Source of the DNA: Scheffersomyces stipitis CBS 6054
Lineage: Eukaryota; Ascomycota; Pichiomycetes; Serinales; Debaryomycetaceae
Reading direction: 5' to 3'
Length of the DNA: 64,000 nucleotides
Assembly (NCBI RefSeq): GCF_000209165.1
Contig: NC_009042.1
Location: forward strand, 930,001-994,000
The translations under genes were made by a program, and so were the position numbers. Position 1 is the first letter of the stretch. Every line of letters starts with the position of its first letter. Below, piece by piece: positions 45,553 to 56,776 of the stretch. The notes under the pieces were generated by a model that saw only the letters and a list, made by a program, of their open reading frames with translations, was not told where the DNA came from and made no database searches.

Positions 45553-46965
45553 ATTGGATGTAGTAACTGTGAATCAGAAATGCGGATGAGAGAAATCGTA
45601 AGTTGTGTAGCCGATGGAAAATATTGATGTAGATAGTGGTAGATGCTCAGCTATAATAATGAGCAAGTAGCGTGAGAAGTTGGATGTGGCTGTGAAGTGA
45701 AGCAAGGAAAGTAGCGTACGAAAATGAAATAAGTAGTGGCTGGTAAGCACGAGTAGAAGTCGAAAGTGTAGGAGGTATCACGAAGATGTGACGATTTATA
45801 GGGATCTTTAATTTGCTAGAAAAGTCTTGGAGTCACACTTGGTATCTGCGGCCACAAAATTCAACTAGTCAAGCGAAAAAAATGAAAACGGTTAGCCCTG
45901 ATGTCACCTCGATAGCAGATCAGATGACTAAAATGAACGAGCAGAGCTTTGGATGGGAAGAAAGAAAATGATACAAACAGCACGGTGGACGTCTCTGAGT
46001 TGAGAAGAGAAAACTATTCTTTTATAATATTTGCATTCTTGCGGTTTATATGGATTTTAAACGGGCCCCAGCTGTCGCTAGAAAGAATATATGTATTTCT
46101 CCAGTTGTTCCCACGGCTACGGCTCCCCTAATAAAGTGAAAATTTTCGTAAGGGGGGTTTAGTTTTGTACTGCGATTCTCCCATTGTCCTTTTTAGACGA
46201 CAATGAGCTGTCCAGGCTTATCAATAGATGATGGCCCCGGCACATACCATGCTGCCACGGTAACCCTATCAAATCTTGGAACATGGACGCATTCTTCCTG
46301 TTAGGGCAAAATTGTGTACATAGGCAGGTTGCAAGAAAAGAAGAAGTTACATTGGCTGAGATAAGACTGGAATTTGCATAAGAAGGCATGGCGGGGCAGG
46401 ACGAAGAAGCTGTCGCTGTTGTTATTCATGAGTATGTAGATATATATGTTTATTCTGGTAGCGAGCTATAGTACCGACTTTAGTTGGAAATACTTCTAAA
46501 TAGTCACCAGAGTTGAGTCACCAGAGTTGAGTCACCAGTGTTGATCTTTTTGTTGGTAAAATATGTCAAGAAACGTAATCTAAGAAAAACCATTTTAATT
46601 GATCTCTGGGCCACCGCTGAACTCGGATCTCACTTGAGAGTCCACTGATACATGTACATGAATCACTAGTATTGGGTAATGGCGTCAAAAGTGTTTCTTA
46701 GCTTGGTTTTCTCCGTAGTCTGCTAACTGACCATCTCGGCTAGGAATACCCTGTCCAGCGTTGTACAACTTGGCCACAAATACAACAATACTCTGCTTTA
46801 CGAACTCACTTCTTGTCATCTTTGCAAGTCCAATCGGTCTCTTGCAACATTTTGGGCCTCTTCACTTTTCTGAGTCAAATGCCATGACAGATTTACAAGC
46901 TTTGATTCTATGCTATCGTGTATATTATTACTATTTACATCTCTTGCAAACATAGTGGGAGTTCT
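45553..46965. other. Intergenic region upstream of the amino-acid permease
   Basis: 1.4 kb, promoter side of the permease. It includes the Gcn4-like repeat at 46501-46545. Small frames show no similarity to known proteins. No gene seen. Confidence 0.55.
46501..46545. promoter_or_regulatory. Three 14-bp repeats carrying TGAGTCA (Gcn4/AP-1-type) sites
   Basis: The unit GAGTCACCAGAGTT is repeated about three times. Exact TGAGTCA occurs at 46514-46520 and 46528-46534; the first unit reads TAGTCA. TGASTCA is the binding site of the bZIP regulator Gcn4, which activates amino-acid genes on starvation. The sites are about 960 bp from the permease start, so control is plausible but unproven. Confidence 0.5.
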
Positions 46966-48660
46966 CTATTTGTCATTCTTGCCCGTAACAATCTCATAAA
47001 TAACCTGATTAGTTTCAAACGGATTGTCAATGTACAAGTTGTGTCCTCCCTCACTGATCTTGTAGAAACTGGCAGTTTCCTTGTCTGACTTAGAGTTAAT
47101 CAAATGCGCTAACTTTTCTCCCGCTTCAGCATTCATGAAATCGAACTGACCATACAACAAGTGGATGGGAAACTTGTTCTTAGGCTGGTTCTTGAAAAAG
47201 TCATGAAACTTGTCGTAGAGGGGCCATTTACTCACGGTAGATGGAGTCAATAAATTCTTGATGTAGACATCACTTCTAGACCCCCTGCTGATGGAGTTGT
47301 AGAGGTACTCTACAATTAACATCACTTCCTTGGGCGTGCCATAGACCAAGTCATTGCTGCTTTTGAATAATGCTGATGCACCACCTTTCTTCTTGATAAG
47401 CTTGTTGATCTTGAGCAACTTGCTTAACCACATTTTATAGTACTGCGAAACTCCCCATGGTCCGAGCCATTTGAGGAACCGTGGCATAAATGGAAGCCAG
47501 TAGTACCAACTAAAATTATGTTTAGAGTTAAGAATAGGGATGCGAGTCAAGAACTTGAACGAGGTAGGGTCTACACTAGGTTTGAGCTTGACAACTTTGA
47601 TTGATTCCGGAACTGAATCTACACTGTCATTCGTCACAGCCTGTGCGTGTCTTTCGACTCCAACAGGAGAAAGCAAAATCAAGTTCTTGAGATTGTCGGG
47701 GTACCTGACCGAATACGAAGCTGACCAGTAGCCTCCATATGAATGACCCACCAAGTAGTCTATCTTATCGATGCCAGAAGCTGCCCTCCAATTGTCAAGT
47801 GCTGAAGTGTGGTAATGCTCGAGGTCCTTCAATATGGGCCAGTAGTGACTCTGGTATTTCTTGAACTCATTTACGTCTATCTCGTAACCATCTATCAACT
47901 TGTAATACTTGTTATACAACTTTTTGGGGTCTGTGGGTATTTGCAGATCGTGGAGTTTGAGCTTTGGAGCTTGGGCGATCCACCACTTGTTGATGAATGG
48001 GTTGTTGAGCTTGGGATTTGAAGAGAGTCCAAAAGTCAAATTATCTAGAAAATGAACTTTATAGTTATGCGTTTTGTCATTCTTCAACAAATTGATCACC
48101 TGGAAATTACGTGCAAAGCATCCTAAAGAAGCCCCATATCCATGGACAAATACTACGTGTTTGGTGGAAAGACTTGGATCGTGTACGACCAGAAAGCTAA
48201 CTTCGTTGATATGGTTTCCTTCTTTATCTATCTTGACCTGTTTGTATTCTCTATGGACATCCTTATTTTCTTCCAGATTAGATGGATACATGAGCTCCAC
48301 CAATTCATGCTGTAATTGGTTGAGTCTTTGTGGTTTAAGCGACCTTTTCCAGATTTTCAAGCATGTTGAGAGTGGAATGGCGCTAATGTTGAGGTGAGTC
48401 TCCTTGTAGTCATCAGGTACAGTGAACTTCCTAGCTCTGGCGGCACCTGTGAAAAATCTTACTACGACTCTATTAGGGCATCGCAATCTGGAGATGAGCA
48501 TCACTGGAAGTGGGGTCAATAGCGGGGCAGCTAAGGGTGGGGCAGTAGCAGTGTCTTGAAAATTGGGCCACGCAATCGCCTCTTTATATAATCTATAACA
48601 GTGATGAATAAGGCGTTTTACCACCACTATCAACTTCACGCTCTTTCTGGTTTTGAGCAT
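46966..48660 (-). CDS. Alpha/beta hydrolase, CLD1-like (mitochondrial cardiolipin lipase family)
   Basis: 564 residues from ATG 48660. A second in-frame ATG at 48501 begins MLISRLRCPNRVVVRFF, which looks like a mitochondrial presequence and could be the real start (511 residues). The hydrolase core shows FVHGYGASLG (171-180, oxyanion region), the nucleophile elbow GHSYG (305-309, Ser307), LLYGQFDFMNAE with the acid residue, and GGHNLYID with the catalytic His and the family H-x4-D motif. The family includes Cld1, which removes an acyl chain from cardiolipin, and the acyltransferase-like Ict1 and Ecm18. The presequence favours Cld1. Confidence 0.85.
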   Translation of the reverse strand: MLKTRKSVKLIVVVKRLIHHCYRLYKEAIAWPNFQDTATAPPLAAPLLTPLPVMLISRLRCPNRVVVRFFTGAARARKFTVPDDYKETHLNISAIPLSTCLKIWKRSLKPQRLNQLQHELVELMYPSNLEENKDVHREYKQVKIDKEGNHINEVSFLVVHDPSLSTKHVVFVHGYGASLGCFARNFQVINLLKNDKTHNYKVHFLDNLTFGLSSNPKLNNPFINKWWIAQAPKLKLHDLQIPTDPKKLYNKYYKLIDGYEIDVNEFKKYQSHYWPILKDLEHYHTSALDNWRAASGIDKIDYLVGHSYGGYWSASYSVRYPDNLKNLILLSPVGVERHAQAVTNDSVDSVPESIKVVKLKPSVDPTSFKFLTRIPILNSKHNFSWYYWLPFMPRFLKWLGPWGVSQYYKMWLSKLLKINKLIKKKGGASALFKSSNDLVYGTPKEVMLIVEYLYNSISRGSRSDVYIKNLLTPSTVSKWPLYDKFHDFFKNQPKNKFPIHLLYGQFDFMNAEAGEKLAHLINSKSDKETASFYKISEGGHNLYIDNPFETNQVIYEIVTGKNDK

Positions 48661-49083
48661 AAGCCGAGGTCACCTACATTGTGTAGAATTATCCATGGAA
48701 CCAGAGCCTCACTATGGCTGCTGGCCTGCATGTACACATTCAGTTGCAAAATGATTGGATATTAGATGGTAGGTTGATGAGAAAGTAGGAATAATGGAGG
48801 CAGAAGGTGATTGGCAAGGAGTATAGAGTAGTCTGATATCATTGCTGAAACTTTGAGGATAAAAAATGAAGTATTGGATTAAATATGCCACATTGTTGTG
48901 TCGGCGTACAAATGAGAAAAACTATATTCATGAAAAAATATTCCTTTTATCACACCCCAAAGCTATCAAAAGCTAAAATTCACCCTGGCCAAATGAAATT
49001 ATATTATACATCCTCGAACAGTAAGGAAGTCTACAGTAATATCTGAATTCAAAACATTATCGTACCATATATTGCATGTATAT
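48661..49083. other. Intergenic region between CLD1-like and FUR4-like genes
   Basis: 420 bp, promoter of the CLD1-like gene and 3' end of the permease gene. A/T-rich; nothing else seen. Confidence 0.5.
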
Positions 49084-50874
49084 CTATAACGATTTTACAT
49101 CATACTTGCCAGAAGTATAGCTAGTGGAGAATGCTACCTCTGGGATGTTATCTGGATCGACTATCTTTCCAGTCAATTCGTCCTCAAAGTCTTCCACTTC
49201 TGCATGCTTTTCGTACCAGCCCTTTTCAAAAGGTCCAAGATTGGGAGCTCCTGCAACTGGGAAGAAATAGCACAATAAGTAGTACAATACGTAGGAAGAA
49301 ATGAATCCAACGAAAAAGTTCAACTGATACACTTTGGTAGCACCAATAGGAACTTTGTGGGTTTCTGTAGCCCCTACGAAACCGACAATATTGGGCAAGA
49401 TACCTCCGACGTATGCGACAAAAGCTCTCAAGTTGATACCAAGAGCATTGTATTTGTAGATAGATGGAGCGGAAGACCCAGGAGCTGTCATGGAGTATAA
49501 GTGAGTCAAGAAAAGACGACCTCTTCTAACATGGTAGTAATCACAAGAAACGACACCAGCAATAGACGAAAGGAAAACAGAGTACGCAGATAAATACGTA
49601 GTGAACATGGACGAAGAGGAAGTTAATTTCCAAGGACACACAGCAAGAGCAATAGCAGCACATAAGTAACTACCTCTTCTGATACTCATGAATCTGGGCA
49701 TAATGGCTGTGACATCGGTACCGAAAGAGAGAGAATTAGCAGAGATATTTGTTCCTAATTGAGCCAAGGCAAAGGCAAGACCAAGTAAGAACACACCAGC
49801 TCTGTTTCCAGAAGTGTAGTTATCTAAAAATCTGCTCAAGACATCCAATGGAGACCAGTAGGTTTCACCATACATGTTCAGCGAAGCAGAAGTGACCAAA
49901 ATACCGATCAAGGAAGTTAATGAGAAACATGTAGGAATGGAAATGGTGTAGACCAAGTACTTCATGCTCCAAGAAGGCTTTGTGGAGAAACGAGAGAAAT
50001 CTGGAGCATTGACAATCAAGGTAGCAAAGTTAGCCAAAGAGTTCATGGTAGAAGCGACAAAGGCCCAGCCTAATTTACTTCCACTAACAGTAGCTGGTTG
50101 ATGTACGACAGGACCAATGCCACCTGCCTTAACAATAGTCCACACCAAAAAGGCAATACCAGCTACTGGGACTACGTAGGCTTTGACTGTGAACAAATGT
50201 CTAACCTTATGAGGAGGGAACCAGAGAAATGGCAAAGAAAACAACCAGAATAAGAAAAAACACAAGAATTTGAAAGTAGTTAAATCTTTATCTTTAATTC
50301 CATTGGGCATAGTCTTGTCGAGGTTTTGACCAAAAATAGCTCTCAACATGACTTCGACACAGGGTCCAGCAACTGAACATTGAACAGCATACCACACAGC
50401 AGACATAACCACACGGTTAATGACTGGCCAGAGCGAACCATAGATACCAAAAGAGGATCTAATGGAAACGGGAAAAGAAATATGATAAAACAAACCAACT
50501 CTAGAAGCCTGCGATACAAAGATACCAGTGAAAGTATATCCGATCCAAACGGATATCCACGTCTGCCACCAGTTCATACCACCCTGCTGAATACCAGTTG
50601 CTGCAATCTGCCAAGTATTTATGTTGAAAGAATCAGCAACCCAGAAAAAGACATAGTTGTACCAAGCCCATTGTCTTCTTTCAGCTTCCACTGGACGCAA
50701 ATCGTAGTTGTATAAGAACATTTGAGAATGGGTCAAGTCACCTTTGGGCTGGACTTCGAGTTTTCTCACCAATCTTTGCCAGAAGGTCAACTCATCGTAT
50801 TCGGTATAGCTATCCTCCACAGAGCCTCTCTCTTCAGAGACTACGGTATTGATCTTTTCAACTTTTGAATCCAT
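49084..50874 (-). CDS. Uracil/allantoin-type permease (NCS1 family, FUR4/DAL4-like)
   Basis: 596 residues with about 12 membrane helices. The start of the transporter domain, NYDLRPVEAERRQWAWYNYVFFWVADSFNINTWQ, is the classic NCS1 signature of Fur4 (uracil), Dal4 (allantoin) and Fui1 (uridine). Others are GNRAGVFLLGLAFALAQLGTNISANSLSFGTD in the middle and a cytosolic tail with GPFEKGWYEKHAEVEDFEDELTG, where ubiquitin-linked endocytosis usually acts. It imports a pyrimidine or purine breakdown product with protons. Which one is not decidable by sequence reading. GATAA-type motifs occur upstream (near 50985 and 51434), which would fit nitrogen regulation. Confidence 0.9.
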   Translation of the reverse strand: MDSKVEKINTVVSEERGSVEDSYTEYDELTFWQRLVRKLEVQPKGDLTHSQMFLYNYDLRPVEAERRQWAWYNYVFFWVADSFNINTWQIAATGIQQGGMNWWQTWISVWIGYTFTGIFVSQASRVGLFYHISFPVSIRSSFGIYGSLWPVINRVVMSAVWYAVQCSVAGPCVEVMLRAIFGQNLDKTMPNGIKDKDLTTFKFLCFFLFWLFSLPFLWFPPHKVRHLFTVKAYVVPVAGIAFLVWTIVKAGGIGPVVHQPATVSGSKLGWAFVASTMNSLANFATLIVNAPDFSRFSTKPSWSMKYLVYTISIPTCFSLTSLIGILVTSASLNMYGETYWSPLDVLSRFLDNYTSGNRAGVFLLGLAFALAQLGTNISANSLSFGTDVTAIMPRFMSIRRGSYLCAAIALAVCPWKLTSSSSMFTTYLSAYSVFLSSIAGVVSCDYYHVRRGRLFLTHLYSMTAPGSSAPSIYKYNALGINLRAFVAYVGGILPNIVGFVGATETHKVPIGATKVYQLNFFVGFISSYVLYYLLCYFFPVAGAPNLGPFEKGWYEKHAEVEDFEDELTGKIVDPDNIPEVAFSTSYTSGKYDVKSL

Positions 50875-52912
50875 TTTGCTGTGATTGCTAGTAACTATTT
50901 ACAGATCGGAGTTTATCACAAGGAAGAGAGAGCAGGCTCTAATATATATGCTCTGGAAACTGTTCCCTGTGTTCTATTAGGAAAGATAAAGATACAGAGG
51001 ACAAGAAAGCAAAAAGTGAAGAGAAATAAACGGGCCCGAAATCAAGTTGTGAACTTTTCACATAATAAAATTTTCAGACTCTTGACATTATGCATCTCGA
51101 AATCGTTATCAGCTACTTCTCCCAATAGGGAAGGTGCACGGCTCAGCACCAGATATAATTCGCTGATTAGCTAAATGAGGTGGACCAAAAGGGCGATCCT
51201 TTTTGTGGCATTCTTTTTCCAACAGGTGAATTAGTGAATATAATTGCATTCTTGTATAGATTATAACAATGGAAAATTGTTTTAAATTGGCAAAATGCCA
51301 CTAATTGACCATGGCCACAAGCGAATAAAAATTTTTGAGGTGAAAAATTAGCGGAACTGAAAAATCGGAGCGAAAAATCGGTGAAGTGAAACTTCGAACT
51401 GAAAAGCTTTATTAGACAATGAATCAGATTTGTCTTATCAACATTGTTCTGAGTTGGTTTGGAAGATCTTCGCTAACAGATCTCAACGTGTAATTTAGCA
51501 TAGTTGGACATTGCAAACGAAATGTATCGTTTTGGTGAATAGAGGTCTTTGGATCTACAAAAGGTTAATTTAACTCAATGAATTAATCAAAGAATTTTCA
51601 ATAGAGGAATAGAAATGATAAGGATAGCCCAAGAGTTTTCAATACATCCTTCTAATCTGCCACAGCTCGTTGATGCTGTTGTAGAATTTTTATTAGCTTA
51701 TCAGATGTAAATGTAATACTAAAGCTCAGAGATATTTTCTTGTGATGATTGAAACTTTCTGTTGGAGCTCTCTTAACATATGCTATTCTTTCCTAGATAT
51801 ACCTCGCTAACCATAAAAGGGGTAATTCATAATCTTTTTGCTGTAGACATCAACTGTCTAAACCATGCTAGAAGAGACCAGAGTTTTCGATATTGTCCTT
51901 TGAACGTCGCAGGGAGTCTGTTCATAGTGGAATGAAAGGGAATTATTGTTTATTGTCTAGTCAAGATCCCTGAATCGTTATTATTTGTTTTCATACCACC
52001 TATTTTCTCCACTTTCTCTTTTCATAGAACCAGTATTAATTACTTTGTTAGGACAAGTTAGCCGTAGATCGCTGTATTGTCTTGCCGTTCCTGTTACTGG
52101 GGGTTTTGATTTCCTTATCATTATAAATTGAAACTCAGCCCCCCTGCACAATCTCACTTTTCGCAACTCCAACCCCAACCCCAACCCCAACTGGTGAAGA
52201 AATACGATCAACCCCTGTTTAATAAAAGTCGGCGAAACTGTCTGCAAGGACCTAACTGTATCTATACGATATTGTAATCCTGTTTGTGTGTATAGAAAGG
52301 ATTCCACGCATAAGTTAAGAAATTGCGCTCCTTGTGCTAATGTCTTTTGATTAGTTAGATAAACAGAAACACATTGGAAAGAAGTATTACATAATATTTC
52401 AGTACTTTTGTTAAGCTTATTATCTTCACTGATGTAATGAATCACATAAAATTACATCAAGTCATACTCTTTGTATACAAATATCCATAAAGAATGTAAC
52501 CCTTTGTGATTGAGTGCAATTTTGGCTTATAGACAGAAATACCACAACTTTCCAACTTCTTGTACAAATAATGGATCCAATTGATAGAATGAGCCCATCC
52601 CTCGATACAGCGTTGTAGGTGATTATCAGGTTGTAGAATCAATTTTAAATGGAAGTTGCAGCCACATTTAATCTAGAGGAAGAAGATTTCTACTAAATCC
52701 TGCACTTGGAAATGTCATAGCCTCACACGTGACAACCGTTATGCCTCATAACTATACCACCCCACTGATTCTCTATTAGTAGTGAAATGGAATCAAGGTT
52801 TCTTCAGTAGAAGCTTTCAATCAACCAACTAAGAACATTGAACGAGTCATTTCAAACCTTTCAAACCTCTCAAACGCTACAGGTTTAAGTTATCCACCAA
52901 AAAAGGCTTTTC
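50875..52912. other. Divergent intergenic region before the STB6-like gene
   Basis: 2.0 kb. Left end: permease promoter with TATATATGC near 50940. Degenerate GAAAAATCGG repeats lie at about 51340-51400, and CCCCAA repeats at about 52168-52191. A 154-codon frame at 51981-52445 starts with GTG and looks unlike protein. No gene seen. Confidence 0.5.
52168..52191. repeat. Short CCCCAA tandem repeat
   Basis: About four units of CCCCAA/CCAACC. It is too short and too internal to be taken as a telomere. Confidence 0.7.
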
Positions 52913-55900
52913 ATGGAGATCCTAAGTCCACTGTATCGCGGAGTAGCCAATGGATACTATCACAGTTCCAGCACGAACAAAACGATCGACAATACAACCA
53001 CCAATCCCAATTCTAATACTCGCTATGGCTCGGTGTCAACTACCGGGTCAGGTGGCTCTCGCAAGCTCAGTGCCATCGACCCCAACGAGTTCATCACTTA
53101 TGTAATTCCGGACTTCAATGCTGTGCGATATTTCCAGAAAGCATTTATAGCCTCCGGAGAATTCCATTTGCTCGAAGAGCTGACCATATATGGTTTTGAC
53201 ATATACTTGGTGGAGAAATGGGTGAACGAACGTAAGATAGGCACCGTAATCTCGACTTTCACAGGCAACATGCTGTCCAAGGTCAGCGTAATGCGCTTCA
53301 CCATTTTCAAGAAACAGTCCAAGTACTACCCGTTGCGGTTCCAGGAGTACCTAAACGAATTGTTACTCAACCACTCCAAGATTAAACATATGGACGAGAA
53401 AGATTCTAACCGTATGAATACTGTAGACGAAGACACCCGGAGTTTAGCCCTGCATGAGAGCCAGCCAGCGACACTAGCTACTTCTGACTTTTCTACAAAC
53501 GAAGTCTGTTTTGTCACCAGCTTAACGTCTTTGCCCTCAGATCTTAACTTGGTGCCAATTGCACTGGGCGACTCTCGGTCAATCGAAACAGACTTTGCAG
53601 TAAACTCTGACTTGAAGAAGTTGCAATGCACAGGTCGCTCCTCTTCGCTATTGGCCGATAAGTTGTCTGATGCCAACGAAGACAAGTTCAGACAAATGTA
53701 CAAGATATATAACTTCAATATTCCCGTGAAGTTCGCAATTAGAGAACTTGTGAATGTCATCCAGATCTGCTTGTTCTACTTCGACTTACTAGATCCTAAG
53801 TATTGTGACGGATTGCTCTGTAACAAAACGGAAGAAGCCATTCTCAACTGGTGGAACTTGATTGGTTTACCCCATTTCAACGTTAAGCCAAATCCAAAAC
53901 ATGGCATATTGCATTCTAGAACCGTAGCTGCCATCATCAGCTTGGTGCTCAGTATAAAGATGAGACTACACATTATTGGTGGATGTGATGTTCCCAAAGA
54001 TCCGTTTGATTTCGAAAACTTTATGCTTTCCATTGGTCAATTTCAAAAACAGTACAAGTTGGAGAAACGTCGTAAACTCGATTTGGAGACCTTGAACAAA
54101 CTTTTCACAATCACAAATGCCAAACTCATACCAGACAAATCTGGCTCTAATAGCAAACAATACCATAGCCCGGAAAACAGCTATGATTTTCAGGACAACT
54201 TCTATGAATTGACTGATTCTACATCGAATGTCACTATTCCAAGACTCAGTTTGAGTTCGCCTATTCAGCATAGGAAAAACAAAAGCTACTACGGCATGGA
54301 GTTGAAGAAGCTCACCAATGTCGTCAAGAGCACAGTCCTGGATCGTATCAACATCTCAAACAGGGACGCGGACGAGCCTGCTGGTGGAGGAAGATTCAGA
54401 AACAGAATAGCCAAACTAGCTGATAGTGCAACACCTTTGGATGTAGAAACATTGGATTTAGAATTCTTGGTGAAAACTCATTTGACTGGGAAAACGCTTA
54501 TTAGATTATTCCGCGGTGTAGGTGGTGCCACAGCTGCCTCACAGACTTCCAGTATTGATCACAGTTCATCTCAAATACATCTTCACCATGATCACAGTCA
54601 TGGCAGTCATAGTGCTCACCTTGATAGACGTGGTAACACGGTTTTAGCCGATGATATCGCAAGCAGGCAGTATGAGTTTGTTAGTCTACGTGATAGAATC
54701 AGCCAGACTCAGCCATCGTCGTCCTCACAGATTTCTGACTTATCAAGGTACTCCAGGGGTCTTACGAAAGTCAAGCTTGGTATTCAAAATAGAAGAAACT
54801 TGTTGTCGTCCTACAATTCAAATCTATGGAAGAATTCCAGTTATGCTCAGCAGGGATCAACTAGAAGGGATTCGCATAGTTCAATTGAATCGAAGAAGCC
54901 ATCTCTAATATCCAATACGATCGTGGATTCTTTACTTCAGATTCCCACCGAGTCGTTATCGGATTTAAGCAAAACTAGTTCCAGTAACAACGGATTTGAG
55001 CCAACAGAAGAGGACGAAAGTCTTGATGGTCCTAGTCCGATGTTGAGATTTCTGAGAAATTTGAACAGACGTAATTCTTTTCCTTTCTTGTTGAACAAGC
55101 ATGAAGCAAATCTTAACTTACTTGTGCTAACCAAGAAGGACAATGTTATAAAACCTGTACTAGTTGAGGAATCACATAAACTACGCAAAAGTGCTAGCTG
55201 TTCTCAGATCGAAAACTATTTGTTACAAAAGGGAGACATCACTCTCGACACGCTCGATACATTCAGCGATAGTTACATCCTGAGCATTGGAAACTTGATG
55301 AAATATGACAACTTGAAGAAGTCTTTTGGTGACGATTCACCATTGCAAGAACTGGGATTAGTTCTGAACACCAACATCCAGAGATCGTACCAGTTGCTCA
55401 ATCTTGAGCTCAAGAAATTGAACAATGTTCACCATCAAATGAATGCCAACAAGGTGAAGGTAGTCGACGAGGATCTCATTGGCCATTTGAAGTACGATGT
55501 CCATGGTTTGACAACGACTATTGATCGTTTATGCTACGAGACCAGAATAGTGGTGAAGAGAATCAACGAGCTAGATGAAAACTGCAAGTTGATGAACGTA
55601 AAGTTGAATGACCAAAGCAGAGGCAAGTTAAATAAGATAGTGGAGAGTTTGGTCAATCTGAGAAGATTTCAAGAAGTATTCACACCGGCAGAACAATCCG
55701 ATCTTATATCAAAGTTGGGAGGTTCTGTCGAGCCCCTCCCTAGTGATACCAATAAGAATCAAACTTTCTTTAGCAACATGTTTGAGAGCTTTGTCATCTT
55801 TATATTTGAATTATTTAGCTATCTTTCCCAGCTCTTCAAGTTTGATCGTGCCAACATGAACTTGGAGCGTATCAGGCAATCATGGGTCAAGCTTGATCCA

Positions 55901-55999
55901 GATAGAGAGTTGATCAAGCTGGCTTATACAATGATTGGACGAGAACCTGCTCGTGACAGTGTAGCTTCGATCGAAACATTGCCATCTCTCAGTGGTTAG
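52913..55999 (+). CDS. STB6: STB2/STB6-like protein (fungal Sin3-binding family)
   Basis: 1028 residues. After a Ser/Thr/Asn-rich start, a conserved block at about 58-140 (FITYVIPDFNAVRYFQKAF ... EFHLLEELTIYGFDIYLVEKWV ... GTVISTFTGN) matches the N-terminal domain of yeast Stb2 and Stb6, found by interaction with Sin3. A second conserved block (about 260-405) and two in the last 350 residues support the family. Features particular to this protein are a His-rich stretch near 550-575 and a hydrophobic segment at about 950-975 (FESFVIFIFELFSYLSQLF) that could touch membranes. Function is poorly known even in S. cerevisiae. Stb2 and Stb6 are paralogues there, so the symbol is provisional. Confidence 0.75.
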   Translation: MEILSPLYRGVANGYYHSSSTNKTIDNTTTNPNSNTRYGSVSTTGSGGSRKLSAIDPNEFITYVIPDFNAVRYFQKAFIASGEFHLLEELTIYGFDIYLVEKWVNERKIGTVISTFTGNMLSKVSVMRFTIFKKQSKYYPLRFQEYLNELLLNHSKIKHMDEKDSNRMNTVDEDTRSLALHESQPATLATSDFSTNEVCFVTSLTSLPSDLNLVPIALGDSRSIETDFAVNSDLKKLQCTGRSSSLLADKLSDANEDKFRQMYKIYNFNIPVKFAIRELVNVIQICLFYFDLLDPKYCDGLLCNKTEEAILNWWNLIGLPHFNVKPNPKHGILHSRTVAAIISLVLSIKMRLHIIGGCDVPKDPFDFENFMLSIGQFQKQYKLEKRRKLDLETLNKLFTITNAKLIPDKSGSNSKQYHSPENSYDFQDNFYELTDSTSNVTIPRLSLSSPIQHRKNKSYYGMELKKLTNVVKSTVLDRINISNRDADEPAGGGRFRNRIAKLADSATPLDVETLDLEFLVKTHLTGKTLIRLFRGVGGATAASQTSSIDHSSSQIHLHHDHSHGSHSAHLDRRGNTVLADDIASRQYEFVSLRDRISQTQPSSSSQISDLSRYSRGLTKVKLGIQNRRNLLSSYNSNLWKNSSYAQQGSTRRDSHSSIESKKPSLISNTIVDSLLQIPTESLSDLSKTSSSNNGFEPTEEDESLDGPSPMLRFLRNLNRRNSFPFLLNKHEANLNLLVLTKKDNVIKPVLVEESHKLRKSASCSQIENYLLQKGDITLDTLDTFSDSYILSIGNLMKYDNLKKSFGDDSPLQELGLVLNTNIQRSYQLLNLELKKLNNVHHQMNANKVKVVDEDLIGHLKYDVHGLTTTIDRLCYETRIVVKRINELDENCKLMNVKLNDQSRGKLNKIVESLVNLRRFQEVFTPAEQSDLISKLGGSVEPLPSDTNKNQTFFSNMFESFVIFIFELFSYLSQLFKFDRANMNLERIRQSWVKLDPDRELIKLAYTMIGREPARDSVASIETLPSLSG

Positions 56000-56143
56000 C
56001 TGAGAACATACAGGTATCATAATAATGATTAAATATACAAAGTATCATGAGTCGTAAATTAAATGTACTGATCTAATAGTATACAATACCTTCACTATTG
56101 TGATCAATATTCTAGATGATATAAGTGAGCTTGGTGAATAGGT

Positions 56144-56776
56144 TTACTTAGCTATAGCAGATTCTTCAAATTTGTGGACCATTTCATTCAAACGAGATAC
56201 CAACATATTCAAATCAGACTGATACTGGGGCGATACCATGGTATTGTTCGTTTCCTCTGAGATTTCAGTGAACTCCTTTAAGTGTTCCTGGACCTTATGC
56301 ATACCAGTATATAAGTCAAACAAGTTTGTGTCTAGCTGGTCAATTGTGGGTTGGAGGATGTTTTCTGCATAATTTTCGAACCTTTTTTTGGCGTACTCCT
56401 CTTCTTCTCTTCGAATGGAGTCTTTTGACTGAAGATATTCCTTTACAGTCTCTACGATATCCTCATTCTGGTCGATAAGTTCTAGCAACTTTTCACCTAT
56501 GAAGTCGTGTCTTTGTAGTTCTAGAACCATATCCAATCTATCTTTTTCGAGCTGCCGTATCAAAAGCTCCTCTTGTTCTTCTATTGGCTTTCCATTCAAA
56601 TCATCTGGAAAGTCGACTTGCGTATCTTTGATAAATTCTTCATACTTTTCTTTGTCTACAAGTTTCTCAGTGAGTGTTTGGATGTTGTTGATTCGTTCGG
56701 CCGAGTCTGCAAGACCTGACGTTAGTCCATGAAGAAGCGTGGAGATTGCCTGGATCTCGTCAAAAGGTTTGTCCAT
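56144..56776 (-). CDS. Coiled-coil protein of unknown function
   Basis: 210 residues from ATG 56776; a longer frame starts at a TTG 10 codons upstream and is not used. It is almost entirely helical and charged, with two coiled-coil stretches (about 70-130 and 130-200, rich in E, K, L and Q, including QLEKDRLDMVLELQRH). There is no signal peptide or membrane segment. The size and helical make-up are like small subunits of trafficking or kinetochore complexes, but I cannot name it. Its stop is 144 bp from the convergent STB6-like gene. Confidence 0.65.
   Translation of the reverse strand: MDKPFDEIQAISTLLHGLTSGLADSAERINNIQTLTEKLVDKEKYEEFIKDTQVDFPDDLNGKPIEEQEELLIRQLEKDRLDMVLELQRHDFIGEKLLELIDQNEDIVETVKEYLQSKDSIRREEEEYAKKRFENYAENILQPTIDQLDTNLFDLYTGMHKVQEHLKEFTEISEETNNTMVSPQYQSDLNMLVSRLNEMVHKFEESAIAK

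Noticed and set aside
52168..52191. CCCCAA repeat as an internal telomere remnant
   Set aside because: Only about four short units, in the middle of ordinary single-copy genes.
51981..52445. 154-codon open frame on the minus strand
   Set aside because: It begins with GTG; the first ATG is far inside, composition is unlike protein and no family is recognised.
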